DNA from: Acuticoccus sp. MNP-M23
GTDB lineage: Bacteria > Pseudomonadota > Alphaproteobacteria > Rhizobiales > Amorphaceae
Assembly: GCF_031195445.1 (NCBI RefSeq)
Contig: NZ_CP133480.1
Location: 1,054,001-1,118,000, forward strand
Length of the DNA: 64,000 nucleotides
Direction: 5' to 3'
Below, in pieces: positions 25,221 to 33,932 of this stretch. A program made the translations under genes and the position numbers. Position 1 is the stretch's first letter. Each line of letters begins with the position of its first letter. Below the pieces are notes generated by a model, which ran no database searches, had not been told where the DNA came from, and saw nothing but the letters and a program-made list of their open reading frames with translations.

Positions 25221-26750
25221 TCAACCCTCTTGGATCCGCCCCATCGCGGCGACCTCGCCGACGAAGGCGCCAATGCGGTTCTTCAGCCCATGGAGCTTCT
25301 CGGCCGCGGCGGCGGCGACCCCCTGCACCGTCCCGGCTTCCTTGCTGCCGGTCTCGATGACCCTCGACAGTCGGTCGACGCTCGCGATGGCAGACTGGTT
25401 CGCCTGACGGGCATCCTGGAAGGCATCCGTCAGAGCGGTCGTCGCGGTGTCCTGCTCGTCCACCGCGGCCGTGACCTGGGACGCGCTCTCGTTCACCGCG
25501 TTGCACATGGCGCCGATCTCACCGATTTTAGCGGTCGCGGTCTGCGTGGAGGCTTCGATGGCGGCGAGGCGCTGGGCGATGGTGTCCGTGGCGGCGCCGC
25601 ACTGTTCGGCCAGCTGCTTCACCTCTGCCGCGACAACCGCGAACCCGCGGCCCGCCTCCCCCGCCCGTGCCGCCTCGATGGTCGCATTCAGCGACAGGAG
25701 GGAGGTCTGCTCCGAGACCGAGCGGATCACCTGCAGAATGGACGTCAACTCCGCCGCCGCGCTCGCGACCCCATCTACCGCGGCGTTGCCTTCGACGCTG
25801 CGCCTGGCGACGGCCTCCACCCGTTTGATCGCATCGTTCATGCTATTGCGGATGCGGGTGCAGGACCCGCTCACGGTTTCTCTTGCCACGTCCGCCGTCT
25901 CCATGGCCTGCGTGACGCGGGACGTTGCCGTCAGCACGTCATCGAGCCGACCGTGACCCTCCCGCGTTACCGCTTCCATGGCGTCGACGACGCTGGACAT
26001 GCGCTCCATCTCCGAGACGGCGGTGGCGGCAATGCTGTCGGTCTCGACGTTGAACCGATCGATGCAGCTGCGCAGCGTCGACTGTTGCGCCGTCTCGGCG
26101 GCCAGCCGGCCCTTGAGGTCGGCGGTCATCATGTCGACCTTGTGCAGCGCATCCCGCTCGCTGGCGTCCGCCACGCGCACGAGACTCTCCATGCGCGACG
26201 AGGCCGGCATCAGGAACGCGATCTGGATGAAGACGAAGCCGCCGTGGATCACGAAGACGCGGAACCAGTCCGTCCCTTCCGGGAAGACGCACATGGGAAA
26301 GAAGAGGTTGAAGACGACGTGGTGGCCGACGGCGATCGCCGACGTGGTGAAGAACACGTTCCTGTCGCAGAAGCCGATCATGCCGGACATGAGCACGAAG
26401 AAGTACATGTGCATGTCAAGCTGGTAGGGGGACCCGTTCAGCGCGGCGATCAAGACAAGCGACTGCGAGACCGCGACGCCCGACAGGATGTGGCGGCCAA
26501 AAGAAGCGGCGCCGCCCATGCGCCAACCCACCAGCGAGACGATGCAAAGCACGAGGCTGATGCCAACGACGAGACTCGCGAAGCCGAGCGTCTGACCCGA
26601 AACGACGCAGAGAAGCAGCGCCGCCGGCGGATGGGCCCAGAGGAAGAATGCGAGAAACTTGCCGAACTTCTCCCGCATCTGCACGAGCCGCTGCGAGTCG
26701 TCGTGTGCACCCATCGAAGTGGATGGGTCGTACGTGGTCCTGTCAAGCAT
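25221..26750 (-). CDS. Methyl-accepting chemotaxis protein with six-helix membrane sensor
   Basis: A 509-residue chemoreceptor. About six membrane helices cover residues 24-190 without a large periplasmic domain, followed by a long coiled coil. The signalling tip is [20 protein letters not shown], then [20 protein letters not shown]. No HAMP domain is evident. The sensor part contains [15 protein letters not shown] and [15 protein letters not shown], seen in a group of alphaproteobacterial MCPs. ATG 26750 has GAGGA eight bases upstream. It sits beside the sugar locus inside the island and may steer cells to the same nutrient. Confidence 0.85.
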   Translation of the reverse strand: MLDRTTYDPSTSMGAHDDSQRLVQMREKFGKFLAFFLWAHPPAALLLCVVSGQTLGFASLVVGISLVLCIVSLVGWRMGGAASFGRHILSGVAVSQSLVLIAALNGSPYQLDMHMYFFVLMSGMIGFCDRNVFFTTSAIAVGHHVVFNLFFPMCVFPEGTDWFRVFVIHGGFVFIQIAFLMPASSRMESLVRVADASERDALHKVDMMTADLKGRLAAETAQQSTLRSCIDRFNVETDSIAATAVSEMERMSSVVDAMEAVTREGHGRLDDVLTATSRVTQAMETADVARETVSGSCTRIRNSMNDAIKRVEAVARRSVEGNAAVDGVASAAAELTSILQVIRSVSEQTSLLSLNATIEAARAGEAGRGFAVVAAEVKQLAEQCGAATDTIAQRLAAIEASTQTATAKIGEIGAMCNAVNESASQVTAAVDEQDTATTALTDAFQDARQANQSAIASVDRLSRVIETGSKEAGTVQGVAAAAAEKLHGLKNRIGAFVGEVAAMGRIQEG

Positions 26751-27009
26751 GCGACGTGTCCTCGGGGTCTGGTTCACCACGCTCTGCTGCCCGTCGGGGC
26801 GCTGCAGACGGATGGAGCACTCACTATACGCAAGGTCTTGCCCGGGCCTGAGACGGTCGAGGCAAGCCTCGGCCGCCCGCGCGGCTCTAGACTAGGCGGG
26901 CACGGGTCGCGGCTCCCGGGTCCTTACCTTGGCCAATCGTCCGACGCGGACCGGGGGCGGCGTCCAAAGGTTCTCGAGACCGCGATCGTGGCGGCGGGAG
27001 GCAGGGTAC

Positions 27010-27159
27010 ATGAAGATTTACGCGCTCGTGGCGCTGTATGGATTCGCGCTGGCCTGCGCGGCGCAGGTTTACGCCGCGCGCCTGTCTGTTGCGGGCGCGT
27101 CGGAGTTCCTGGTCATGTGCACCACCGCGATCGCCTCGCTGACAGGCGTCGCGGACTGA
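27010..27159 (+). CDS. Small hydrophobic protein, 49 residues
   Basis: MKIYALVALYGFALACAAQV begins a short frame with one hydrophobic helix or signal-like segment and a hydrophobic tail. GGGAGGCAGGG just upstream of the ATG at 27010 is a good ribosome binding site. I recognise no family. It lies 260 bases from, and divergent to, the chemoreceptor gene. Confidence 0.4.
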   Translation: MKIYALVALYGFALACAAQVYAARLSVAGASEFLVMCTTAIASLTGVAD

Positions 27160-27640
27160 TCGTAGCTGCCTGTTGCGACAAGCTGGCCTCCAGCTTCCTC
27201 GGCATTGTACAACTCGCCACAATCTGAATCTGGATCAGGTTCGTCCACACGACCTGGGTCGCAATCCTACATCTCGAGCCAAAAACCCATCAGCGCGCCG
27301 AGTAGCCAATGATGCCGCGCCCATCGTGCCTAGGACTGACAAACTTCGTCGCACGCTCGAGCGAAGGCGCGAAATAGTGGCAGATTGTGCGCCTTTAGAA
27401 GCGCCACATTGGCCGGCTTCAGGTCGGACCCAGATTATCAAAGTCCGTGAACGGCCGTCGAAACACCACGAAAGCTGAATAGTTTGTTGGTACAATCGTT
27501 TCTACCCCGCCACTTGCGGAGGCGAAATCTAGTAATAAATCAACGGCATAACGAACTAATGCCAGTCCTCTTCTGGCACCACGGCCACTCAAGGGCCGCA
27601 GCCTGAACATCAGCGTTTCTGCGGACTTAACGGAGCCCAT
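27160..27640. other. Decayed, gene-poor stretch
   Basis: About 480 bases, AT-richer than the surroundings near 27480-27600, with only short frames and no recognised product. It precedes an integrase relic and probably represents eroded island DNA. I see no tRNA, repeat or att copy in it. Confidence 0.35.
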
Positions 27641-27925
27641 GTGCTACACAAGGGTGTTCCACAGTGGTCGTCCGACGTCCTGCCGAAGGCACTCGGTCAG
27701 CGGCTGACGATTCCCTTTGGTGACAGGGTCGTTCACAAGACTCTCGGCCCAAAGGAATCGGAGATCGGATTCTCTCTCCGCACCCGTGACCCGGCCGAGG
27801 CAAAGCGCCGCCAGGCCGCCGTCCTCGACCACCTCAACACAGTCTGAGATGGTCTGCGCAATGGCTCACGCAGGCTGACCAAGCGAGAGCTGGTTGCCCT
27901 GGCCGGTGAAGTCTACCGTGAATAG
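27641..27925 (+). pseudogene. Tyrosine integrase N-terminal remnant (DUF6538-like)
   Basis: Starting at a GTG, the frame reads to SLRTRDPAEAKRRQAAVLDH, a segment typical of the N-terminal domain of phage-type integrases, then meets TGA at 27845-27847 where a Trp codon (TGG) is expected. It continues in the same frame as DGLRNGSRRLTKRELVALAG and EVYRE to a TAG at 27923-27925. The catalytic domain is missing, cut off by the IS3 fragment that follows. It is a second, different integrase from the one at 12974-14180. Confidence 0.75.
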
Positions 27926-27951
27926 CGCCGAATTTTTTGGACGCCCTCGAG

Positions 27952-28235
27952 TTACATTTCCTGCTGCCGTTCGAACTGGGCGGGTGACAGGATCCCGTTG
28001 CTGACGTGCTAGCGCTTTGCGTTGTAGAACATCTCGGTGTAGTCGAACACGTCCTGCCTTGCCTCTTCGCGTGTTCGGTCAGTCCTGCGCCGGATCCTCT
28101 CGCGCTTGAGAAGATTGAAGACGCTCTCTGACACAGCGTTGTCGTGGCAGTTTCCGCGCCGGCTCATCGAATGCTCAAGATTGTGGTGCTTCAGGAAGGC
28201 CGCCTAATCCATGCTGGTGAACTGGGCGGTTTCGA
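27952..28235 (-). pseudogene. IS3-family transposase (OrfB) C-terminal remnant
   Basis: On the minus strand the frame reads AAFLKHHNLEHSMSRRGNCH, then DNAVSESVFNLLKRERIRRR and TREEARQDVFDYTEMFYNAKR, split after FYNAK, and ends ILSPAQFERQQEM. This is the C-terminal end of an IS3-family DDE transposase including the final Glu region (SESVFNLLK). Two codons are now stops (after SMD, where Trp is expected, and after YNAKR). Only about 95 codons remain, so the element is dead. Confidence 0.85.
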
Positions 28236-28240
28236 CCCGT

Positions 28241-28457
28241 CGCTGCAACGCTCATCTGAAAAAGGTTGCGATGGCAGGGAAGCGGCGCTCGGAGCGATCG
28301 ACACGGTAGGCTCTCAGTTCGCCGGGCTGACCGCCGGTGGCGCAGCGCGGGCATCGGCAAGCGTTCTGGTCGGCGATCGCGGTGGGGCGCCCGAGCTGAC
28401 CTCATTGATGATCGGCCTGCCACCGTCGGCAGCTGCGGTCCGTCAAGAATGATGCCC
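28241..28457. other. Unassigned debris between IS3 remnant and CoA-transferase gene
   Basis: About 215 bases with no recognised gene. A minus-strand frame contains CPRCATGGQPGELRAYRVDR, perhaps a fragment of an old coding sequence, but I cannot assign it. Confidence 0.3.
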
Positions 28458-29606
28458 TTACCCCCTTTTCGCGCCGGCATCGGTGGGGCTGAACTCGGCG
28501 CGGATGGCGGCGCCGTGCTCGTCGATGGCCGGCACGGCGCCGAAGTCGGGCGTCTCGCCATCGACGAGCGCGCCTGGCGCCAGGAAGCGGACCGGGCCGC
28601 TCGGCGTGTCGGCGTCGGCATAGCGGTTCTGCGGGTGGGCGGCGAGGTCTTCCATTGAAGAGACGCGCCCGTTGGCGATGCCGGCCGCCTCCAGCATCCC
28701 GGCCAGAGTGTCCCGGTCGTGCTGGCGGAAGACGCCGTCGATCACGGCGTCCAGCGCATCGCGGTGCGCGACCCGGTCCGAGTTGGAGGCAAAGCGCGGG
28801 TCGGTGGCAATGCCGGCGTCCCCCAGAACATCGGCGCACAGATTGGCCCATTCGCGCTCGTTCTGGATCGAGAACAGCACCTCCTTGTCATCGCGCCCGG
28901 CATAGGCGCCGTAGGGGGCGATGGTGGGGTGACTGAGCCCGTTGCGGGCGGGCGGCTTCCCGCCATAGACGAACTGGAGGTACGGCACGTTCATCCAGTC
29001 CGCCAGCGCGTGGAACAGGCTGACCGCAATGTGGCGCCCCTCGCCGGTCGTCCCGCGTGCGATCAGCGCCTCCAGCACCGCCTGATGCGCGGTCATCCCG
29101 CAGGCCACGTCGCAGACCGAGACGCCGACGCGAGCCGGCCCGTGTTCGTTGCCGGTGATTGCCGACAGGCCGCTTTCGGCCTGCACAAGAAGGTCGTAGG
29201 CCTTCTTCTTCGCAAACGGCCCCTCATCGCCGTAGCCGGAGATCGATACGGTGATGAGCCGGGGGTTCCTGGCGCGCAGTTCGGCGGGATCGAAGCCGAG
29301 GCGCTGGATCGCGCCGGGGGTAAGGTTCTGAATGAAGACGTCGGCCGTTGCGAGCATGTTGGCCATCACGGCCTTGTCCGCCGGTTCGCGCAGGTCGAGG
29401 ACGACGGACTCCTTGCCCCGGTTCAGCCAGACGAAGTAGGCGCTTTCCCCGTGGACGAGGTGATCGTACTCGCGCGCGAAATCCCCCTCCCGGCGTTCCA
29501 CCTTGATGACGCGTGCGCCCGCAGAGGCGAGCCGACCCGAGAGATACGGCGCCGCCACCGCCTGCTCCAGCGAAACGACAAGAAGGCCCTTCAGTTCGCC
29601 CGCCAC
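28458..29606 (-). CDS. Family III CoA-transferase (CaiB/BaiF type)
   Basis: A 382-residue enzyme that moves CoA between carboxylic acids. Family features: VVSLEQAVAAPYLSGRLASA near the N-terminus, VFIQNLTPGAIQRLG, and the catalytic Asp166 in VSVCDVACGM. The GTG start at 29606 has AAGGA six bases upstream; longer frames add about 65 unrelated residues. It diverges from a CitE-like lyase gene. With that lyase and the class I fumarase, the likely acceptor is citramalate, mesaconate or itaconate, giving the CoA ester to be cleaved. Confidence 0.85.
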   Translation of the reverse strand: MAGELKGLLVVSLEQAVAAPYLSGRLASAGARVIKVERREGDFAREYDHLVHGESAYFVWLNRGKESVVLDLREPADKAVMANMLATADVFIQNLTPGAIQRLGFDPAELRARNPRLITVSISGYGDEGPFAKKKAYDLLVQAESGLSAITGNEHGPARVGVSVCDVACGMTAHQAVLEALIARGTTGEGRHIAVSLFHALADWMNVPYLQFVYGGKPPARNGLSHPTIAPYGAYAGRDDKEVLFSIQNEREWANLCADVLGDAGIATDPRFASNSDRVAHRDALDAVIDGVFRQHDRDTLAGMLEAAGIANGRVSSMEDLAAHPQNRYADADTPSGPVRFLAPGALVDGETPDFGAVPAIDEHGAAIRAEFSPTDAGAKRG

Positions 29607-29669
29607 GCTCGATCCTTCCCGCAATCCGGCACTGTTGTTCACAATGCCGGACGCGCCCCAACGCCCGGA

Positions 29670-29686
29670 AATAGGTTTTGCCTGTG
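29670..29686. promoter_or_regulatory. Weak LysR-type box between CoA-transferase and lyase genes
   Basis: AATAG (29670-29674), seven bases, CTGTG (29682-29686): four of five positions on each side match the CATAG-N7-CTATG palindrome found at three other promoters of this cluster. The A of the T-N11-A core is replaced by G. It lies in the divergent promoter region, so it is plausible but weak. Confidence 0.3.
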
Positions 29687-29779
29687 AGCGGTATCGGCTC
29701 GCAATATGTCCCCGCGACGCATGCGCGCGCATAGCCTTTGCCGCAGACCGCACGCCCGACCCGATGAGGATGGCCGCCG

Positions 29780-30586
29780 ATGGATCTCGACCGTATCTCA
29801 CTGCCGCTCTTCCTGCCCGCGGACCGGCTCGATCGCCTGGAAAAAGCGCTCGGCGCCGGCGCCGACGCGGTCATCCTCGACCTTGAAGATGGCGTCGGCG
29901 CGGAGGGCAAGTCTGCCGCGCGCGACGCGCTCGCAGGCCGGGTGCCGGAGACGCCGCCTGTCCCGGTGATCCTGCGCATCAACGGCGCGGACACAGCATG
30001 GTTTGCCGATGATCTTGCCGCCGCCGCCCGCCTGCCGCTCGCCGCGGTGATGCTGCCCAAGGCGGAAACCGCAAAAGCCTGCGAGCATGTCGCCGGCACG
30101 GCCGGCAAGCCCGTGGTCGGCCTGATCGAGTCCGGTCGCGGCGTGCGTGCGGCGGACGAGGTGGCGGCCGCTTGCGCGCGCCTCGCCTTCGGCTCCATCG
30201 ACTATGCCGCCGATGTCGGCTGCGGCCACGAGCGCGAGGCGCTGCTGATGGCCCGCTCCGCCCTCGTCCTCGCAGCACGTCTTGCCGGCCGCCCCGCGCC
30301 CATCGACGGCGTCACCACCGCCATTGGCGACGAGGATGCGCTCCTTGGCGATTGCCGCCATGCGGTGACGATGGGCTTTGCCGGCAAACTCATCATCCAT
30401 CCGGCGCAGATCGAGCCGGCGCGGCGCGGTTTCGCCCCGTCCGCTGACGAGGTCGACTGGGCGCGCCGCATTCTGGCGGCGATCGGGTCCAACACCGGCG
30501 CGGTGAAGGTCGACGGGGCGATGGTCGACGCCCCGGTCATCAAGCGCGCCCGGCAGATTCTGGCGCGCGCGGGGGAGACCGCATGA
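29780..30586 (+). CDS. HpcH/HpaI-family lyase, citramalyl-/malyl-CoA lyase-like (CitE-like)
   Basis: A 268-residue TIM-barrel lyase of the CitE/CLYBL group. Signatures: VILDLEDGVG (Asp/Glu metal region), MLPKAETAKA, VGLIESGRGVRAADEVA and AFGSIDYAADVG. Such enzymes split (S)-citramalyl-CoA to acetyl-CoA and pyruvate, or malyl-CoA to acetyl-CoA and glyoxylate. The neighbouring CoA-transferase and fumarase/mesaconase favour citramalyl-CoA here. Its stop overlaps the fumarase start (ATGA), so the two are co-translated. Confidence 0.8.
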   Translation: MDLDRISLPLFLPADRLDRLEKALGAGADAVILDLEDGVGAEGKSAARDALAGRVPETPPVPVILRINGADTAWFADDLAAAARLPLAAVMLPKAETAKACEHVAGTAGKPVVGLIESGRGVRAADEVAAACARLAFGSIDYAADVGCGHEREALLMARSALVLAARLAGRPAPIDGVTTAIGDEDALLGDCRHAVTMGFAGKLIIHPAQIEPARRGFAPSADEVDWARRILAAIGSNTGAVKVDGAMVDAPVIKRARQILARAGETA

Positions 30587-32070
30587 CGATTACCGAAGAC
30601 CACCTCGTCTCTTCCATCGCCGAAGCACTGCAATTCATCTCCTACTACCACCCGGCCGACTTCGTGGCCGCGATGGCGGATGCGTGGGCGCGCGAGGAGA
30701 GCCCGTCGGCAAAGGAGGCGATCCGCCAGATCCTCGTCAACTCGCGGATGGCGGCCGTGGGCAAACGCCCGCTTTGCCAGGACACCGGCAGCGTTAACGT
30801 CTTCCTCGAAGTCGGGGTCGAGGCGCCCACCGCATGGCGTCGCTCCGTGCAGGAGATGGCCGACGAGGCCGCGCGCCGGGCCTATCTCCTCGAAGCCAAC
30901 CCGCTGCGCGCCTCCGTCGTTTCCGACCCGTTGGGCGCGCGCAGGAACACCGGCGACAACACGCCCGCGATGATCCAGACCGAGCTTGTCGCCGGAGACC
31001 GCGTCTCCGTCACGGTTTCGGCGAAGGGTGGCGGGTCGGAGAACAAGACGAAATTTGCCGTCCTCAATCCCTCCGATTCGGTGGCCGACTGGGTGGTGGA
31101 TACGGTGAAGACGCTGGGCGCCGGCTGGTGCCCGCCCGGCATCATCGGCCTCGGCGTCGGCGGCAGCGTCGACAAGGCGATGGCCATGGCCAAGAAGGTC
31201 CTGAACGACCCGATCGACATTACCGATCTTCGCGCACGCGGCGCCCGCTCCGCCGAGGAAGAACTGCGGCTCGAACTTGTCGACCGTCTCAACGCGCTCG
31301 GCATCGGCGCGCAAGGCCTCGGCGGGCTGACCACGGTGCTCGACGTCAAGGTTGCGACATTCCCGACGCATGCAGCCTCGCTGCCGGTGGCGCTGATCCC
31401 GAACTGCGCCGCGACGCGGCACGTCCACTTCACGCTGGACGGCAGCGGGCCGGCCACCTTCACCCCGCCGTCGCTCTCGGCGTGGCCCGAGATCGGCGCG
31501 GGCGACGCTGCCGGCCGGCCGCTCGACCTCGACAATCTTGATGAGGCGACGCTCGCCTCGCTTGCGCCCGGCGACACGCTGCTCCTCTCCGGGCACCTCT
31601 TCACCGGACGCGACGCAGCGCACCGGCGGATGGTCGACGCGCTGGGGCGCGGCGACCCCCTCCCCGTCGACCTCGCCGGCCGCGCGATTTATTATGTTGG
31701 CCCGGTCGATCCTGTCGGCGACGAGGTCATCGGCCCGGCAGGCCCGACGACATCCACGCGGATGGACAAGTTCACCCGTCCGCTGCTGGAAGGCACCGGG
31801 CTCAAGCTGATGATCGGCAAGGCGGAGCGCGGACCGGCGGCAATCGAGGCGATCCGCGACAACGGCGCGGTCTACCTCATTGCTGTCGGCGGCGCGGCCT
31901 ATCTCGTCTCCAAGGCCATCAAGGCGGCCAAGCCGGTCGCCTATCAGGACCTCGGCATGGAGGCGATCTACGCCATTCGCGTCGAGGACATGCCGGTCAC
32001 GGTCGCGGTCGACATGCGCGGCGCATCCATCCACACCCTCGGCCCCGCGCGATGGGCGCGTGCCGGCTGA
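30583..32070 (+). CDS. Class I (iron-sulfur) fumarate hydratase / probable mesaconase
   Basis: A 495-residue oxygen-sensitive [4Fe-4S] hydro-lyase with fused alpha and beta domains. The three cluster cysteines are visible: Cys65 (RPLCQDTGS), Cys183 (GAGWCPPGI) and Cys275 (LIPNCAATRH). The beta part holds GPTTSTRMDKFTRPLLEGTG and AVGGAAYLVSKAIKAAK. Class I fumarases also hydrate mesaconate to (S)-citramalate. Coupled to a CitE-like lyase and beside a CoA-transferase, a mesaconase role is more likely than a TCA-cycle role, but sequence cannot exclude fumarase. Confidence 0.85.
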   Translation: MTITEDHLVSSIAEALQFISYYHPADFVAAMADAWAREESPSAKEAIRQILVNSRMAAVGKRPLCQDTGSVNVFLEVGVEAPTAWRRSVQEMADEAARRAYLLEANPLRASVVSDPLGARRNTGDNTPAMIQTELVAGDRVSVTVSAKGGGSENKTKFAVLNPSDSVADWVVDTVKTLGAGWCPPGIIGLGVGGSVDKAMAMAKKVLNDPIDITDLRARGARSAEEELRLELVDRLNALGIGAQGLGGLTTVLDVKVATFPTHAASLPVALIPNCAATRHVHFTLDGSGPATFTPPSLSAWPEIGAGDAAGRPLDLDNLDEATLASLAPGDTLLLSGHLFTGRDAAHRRMVDALGRGDPLPVDLAGRAIYYVGPVDPVGDEVIGPAGPTTSTRMDKFTRPLLEGTGLKLMIGKAERGPAAIEAIRDNGAVYLIAVGGAAYLVSKAIKAAKPVAYQDLGMEAIYAIRVEDMPVTVAVDMRGASIHTLGPARWARAG

Positions 32071-32100
32071 CGCCGCGCCGCGCATTGCCGGATCGCGCGA

Positions 32101-32117
32101 CATAGATCTATCCTATG
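32101..32117. promoter_or_regulatory. LysR-type operator in front of the LysR gene
   Basis: A palindrome CATAG (32101-32105), seven bases, CTATG (32113-32117), with the T-N11-A spacing of LysR-type boxes. It begins 52 bases upstream of the regulator start, as expected for autoregulation. Near-identical boxes lie at 36524-36540 and 43118-43134. Confidence 0.65.
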
Positions 32118-32152
32118 GCTCTGTTGAATGCGGCGGGGCATGGGGGAGCGGC

Positions 32153-33085
32153 GTGGACGTCAGGCATCTGCGCTATTTCCTCGCCATCGCCGAGGCGAGG
32201 TCCATCACCGCCGCCGCCAACGCGCTCGGCGTCGCGCAGCCCTCGCTGTCGCAGCACGTCAAACGCATGGAGGCCGAACTCGGCGTTCAGCTGGTCGAGC
32301 GGTCCTCCCGCGGCACGCTGCTGACCGAGGAGGGCGAGCTTCTCGTCGAGCACGCGCGCAAGATCTGCGAGAGCCTCGACCTTTGCCTCCACGAGATGCG
32401 CGAACTTGGCGGCCACATCCGCGGCCGCGTCTCGTTCGGGATGCCACCGTCATGCTCGATGGTGATGTCGGTGCCGCTGGCCGAGACGGTGCGGCTGGAG
32501 CTGCCGGACGTGCGCCTGCGCGCAATCGAGGCGATGAGCGGCTACCTCAAGAACTGGCTGCAGGACGGCACGGTCGAGCTTTGCTTCCTCTACGACCTCG
32601 ACGAGGTGGGCCACTTTCGCGCCACCCATGTCCTCGACGAGGAGCTTTGCTTCTATGCCGCGCCCGACGCCTGGCCGTTCGACACCCCGCCCGGCACCGA
32701 CGTGCCGCTGAAGGCGATGGAAGCGCTCGACATGGTGCTCCCGTCGAGCGAGCTCGGCCTCGGGCGCCTGATTGCGAACTTCTGCATCCAGCACGGCGTT
32801 CGCCTCAACGTCGTGGTCGAGATGGACGCGATGACGCAGATCAAGGAGCTGGTGGCGCGGGGCTCGGGTTACACGATCTTCGCGCCCGTCGCCGCGCAGG
32901 ATTATGTCGCGCGCGGTGAGCTGGTCCGGGCGCGCATCGTCGACCCCGTCATGACGCGCCCGGTGCACCTCGTGAACAACCCCGCCCGCGTCATGAGCCG
33001 CGCTTCGCGTGCGGTCGAGCAGGTCACGCTGAAGGTCGCGCGGGAGTTGGTCAGCCGCGGGATATGGGAGGGAACGCTGGTCTGA
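32153..33085 (+). CDS. LysR-family transcriptional regulator of the carboxylic-acid cluster
   Basis: A 310-residue LysR protein: the N-terminal helix-turn-helix has MDVRHLRYFLAIAEARS, AANALGVAQPSLSQHVKRME and LGVQLVERSSRGTLLTEEGE; the effector domain begins about residue 92 (GRVSFGMPPSCSMVMSVPLA). The start is the GTG at 32153 preceded by GGGGGAG. Its position amid the catabolic genes and the palindromic boxes in its own and two other promoter regions suggest it controls the whole 28.4-44.4 kb cluster, probably with a pathway acid or CoA ester as inducer. Confidence 0.88.
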   Translation: MDVRHLRYFLAIAEARSITAAANALGVAQPSLSQHVKRMEAELGVQLVERSSRGTLLTEEGELLVEHARKICESLDLCLHEMRELGGHIRGRVSFGMPPSCSMVMSVPLAETVRLELPDVRLRAIEAMSGYLKNWLQDGTVELCFLYDLDEVGHFRATHVLDEELCFYAAPDAWPFDTPPGTDVPLKAMEALDMVLPSSELGLGRLIANFCIQHGVRLNVVVEMDAMTQIKELVARGSGYTIFAPVAAQDYVARGELVRARIVDPVMTRPVHLVNNPARVMSRASRAVEQVTLKVARELVSRGIWEGTLV

Positions 33086-33095
33086 TGATGGCCTT

Positions 33096-33932
33096 TCAGC
33101 GCGTGGCCGTCGCCTGCATCGTGACGACGCCGTCCTCATCGCGCCGCACGCGCAATTCCAGACCGCCGTCCGTCTCGCGCGCCTCCACAGTGACTGGACG
33201 AGTGGCGGTAAGCGGCGATACCCCGCGATAGCGGAAGATTGACGCGGCGGCGCCGAACATTTCTGCGGCGAGGCACTGCATCCACGTCGCCTGCAACGGA
33301 CCGTGGACGACAAGGCCGTCGTATCCCTCGACGCTGGTTGCGTAGGGCGCATCGTAGTGGATGCGGTGGCCGTTGAAGGTCAGCGCGGAGTAGCGGAAGA
33401 GGAGCGTCGGGTCCGGCGTGATGTGCCGGGCCGCGACGACGGACCAGTCCTCGCCGGGCGCGGGCGTTGGGGCCGGTCCCGCCGGATCCTCGCGGTAGAC
33501 GATGTCCTGCCGTTCGGTGAGCCGCTCGTCGCCGCCGACAGCGTAGACGTGGTTCACCGTGACGAAACCCAGGCGGCCGCTGCGGCCCTCCTTGAAGGCG
33601 ACATCGGCAACGGTGGAGCGGCGGCTGACCTGCTCGCCCGCCGCGAACCCTGCGGCAGTGCGGACCTCGCCGCCGGCCCACATCCGGCGCGGCAGCGGCA
33701 GTTTCGGGACGACGAGACCGGGGCGCGGATGGCCATCGCGGCCAAGTTCTTCGCGCGGCAGGGTGTCTGGCGCCAACAGCCATTGTGCGCCGGGCGGCAC
33801 GGCCCCCGCCGCAGCGGTGCCCATGGTGCCGAGCGTGACGCGGTACTCGGCAACAAGGCGCCCTGTCAGCACGTCGCTCGCCTCGCGAGTACGGCCGATC
33901 CAGGCGGCGACGTCCGGAGAAAGGTCCGTCAC
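33096..33932 (-). CDS. Hot-dog (FAS1-like/MaoC) dehydratase, mesaconyl-C4-CoA hydratase-like
   Basis: A 278-residue protein with an N-terminal FAS1-like dehydratase half and a C-terminal MaoC-like half (YSALTFNGHRIHYDAPYA and YDGLVVHGPLQATWM, the hydratase active-site region). Size and layout match 3-methylfumaryl-CoA (mesaconyl-C4-CoA) hydratases and itaconyl-CoA hydratases. It would feed citramalyl-CoA to the CitE-like lyase. Its ATG overlaps the stop of the PrpD-like gene, and it ends ten bases from the convergent LysR gene. Confidence 0.75.
   Translation of the reverse strand: MTDLSPDVAAWIGRTREASDVLTGRLVAEYRVTLGTMGTAAAGAVPPGAQWLLAPDTLPREELGRDGHPRPGLVVPKLPLPRRMWAGGEVRTAAGFAAGEQVSRRSTVADVAFKEGRSGRLGFVTVNHVYAVGGDERLTERQDIVYREDPAGPAPTPAPGEDWSVVAARHITPDPTLLFRYSALTFNGHRIHYDAPYATSVEGYDGLVVHGPLQATWMQCLAAEMFGAAASIFRYRGVSPLTATRPVTVEARETDGGLELRVRRDEDGVVTMQATATR

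Noticed and set aside
24000-28500. Search for a second copy of the tRNA-Leu 3' end as attR
   Set aside because: No stretch resembling the T-arm/acceptor end was found on either strand by eye.
30202-32103. 633-codon minus-strand open frame opposite the fumarase gene
   Set aside because: It is a shadow of GC-rich codon bias; the plus-strand product has all fumarase cluster cysteines.
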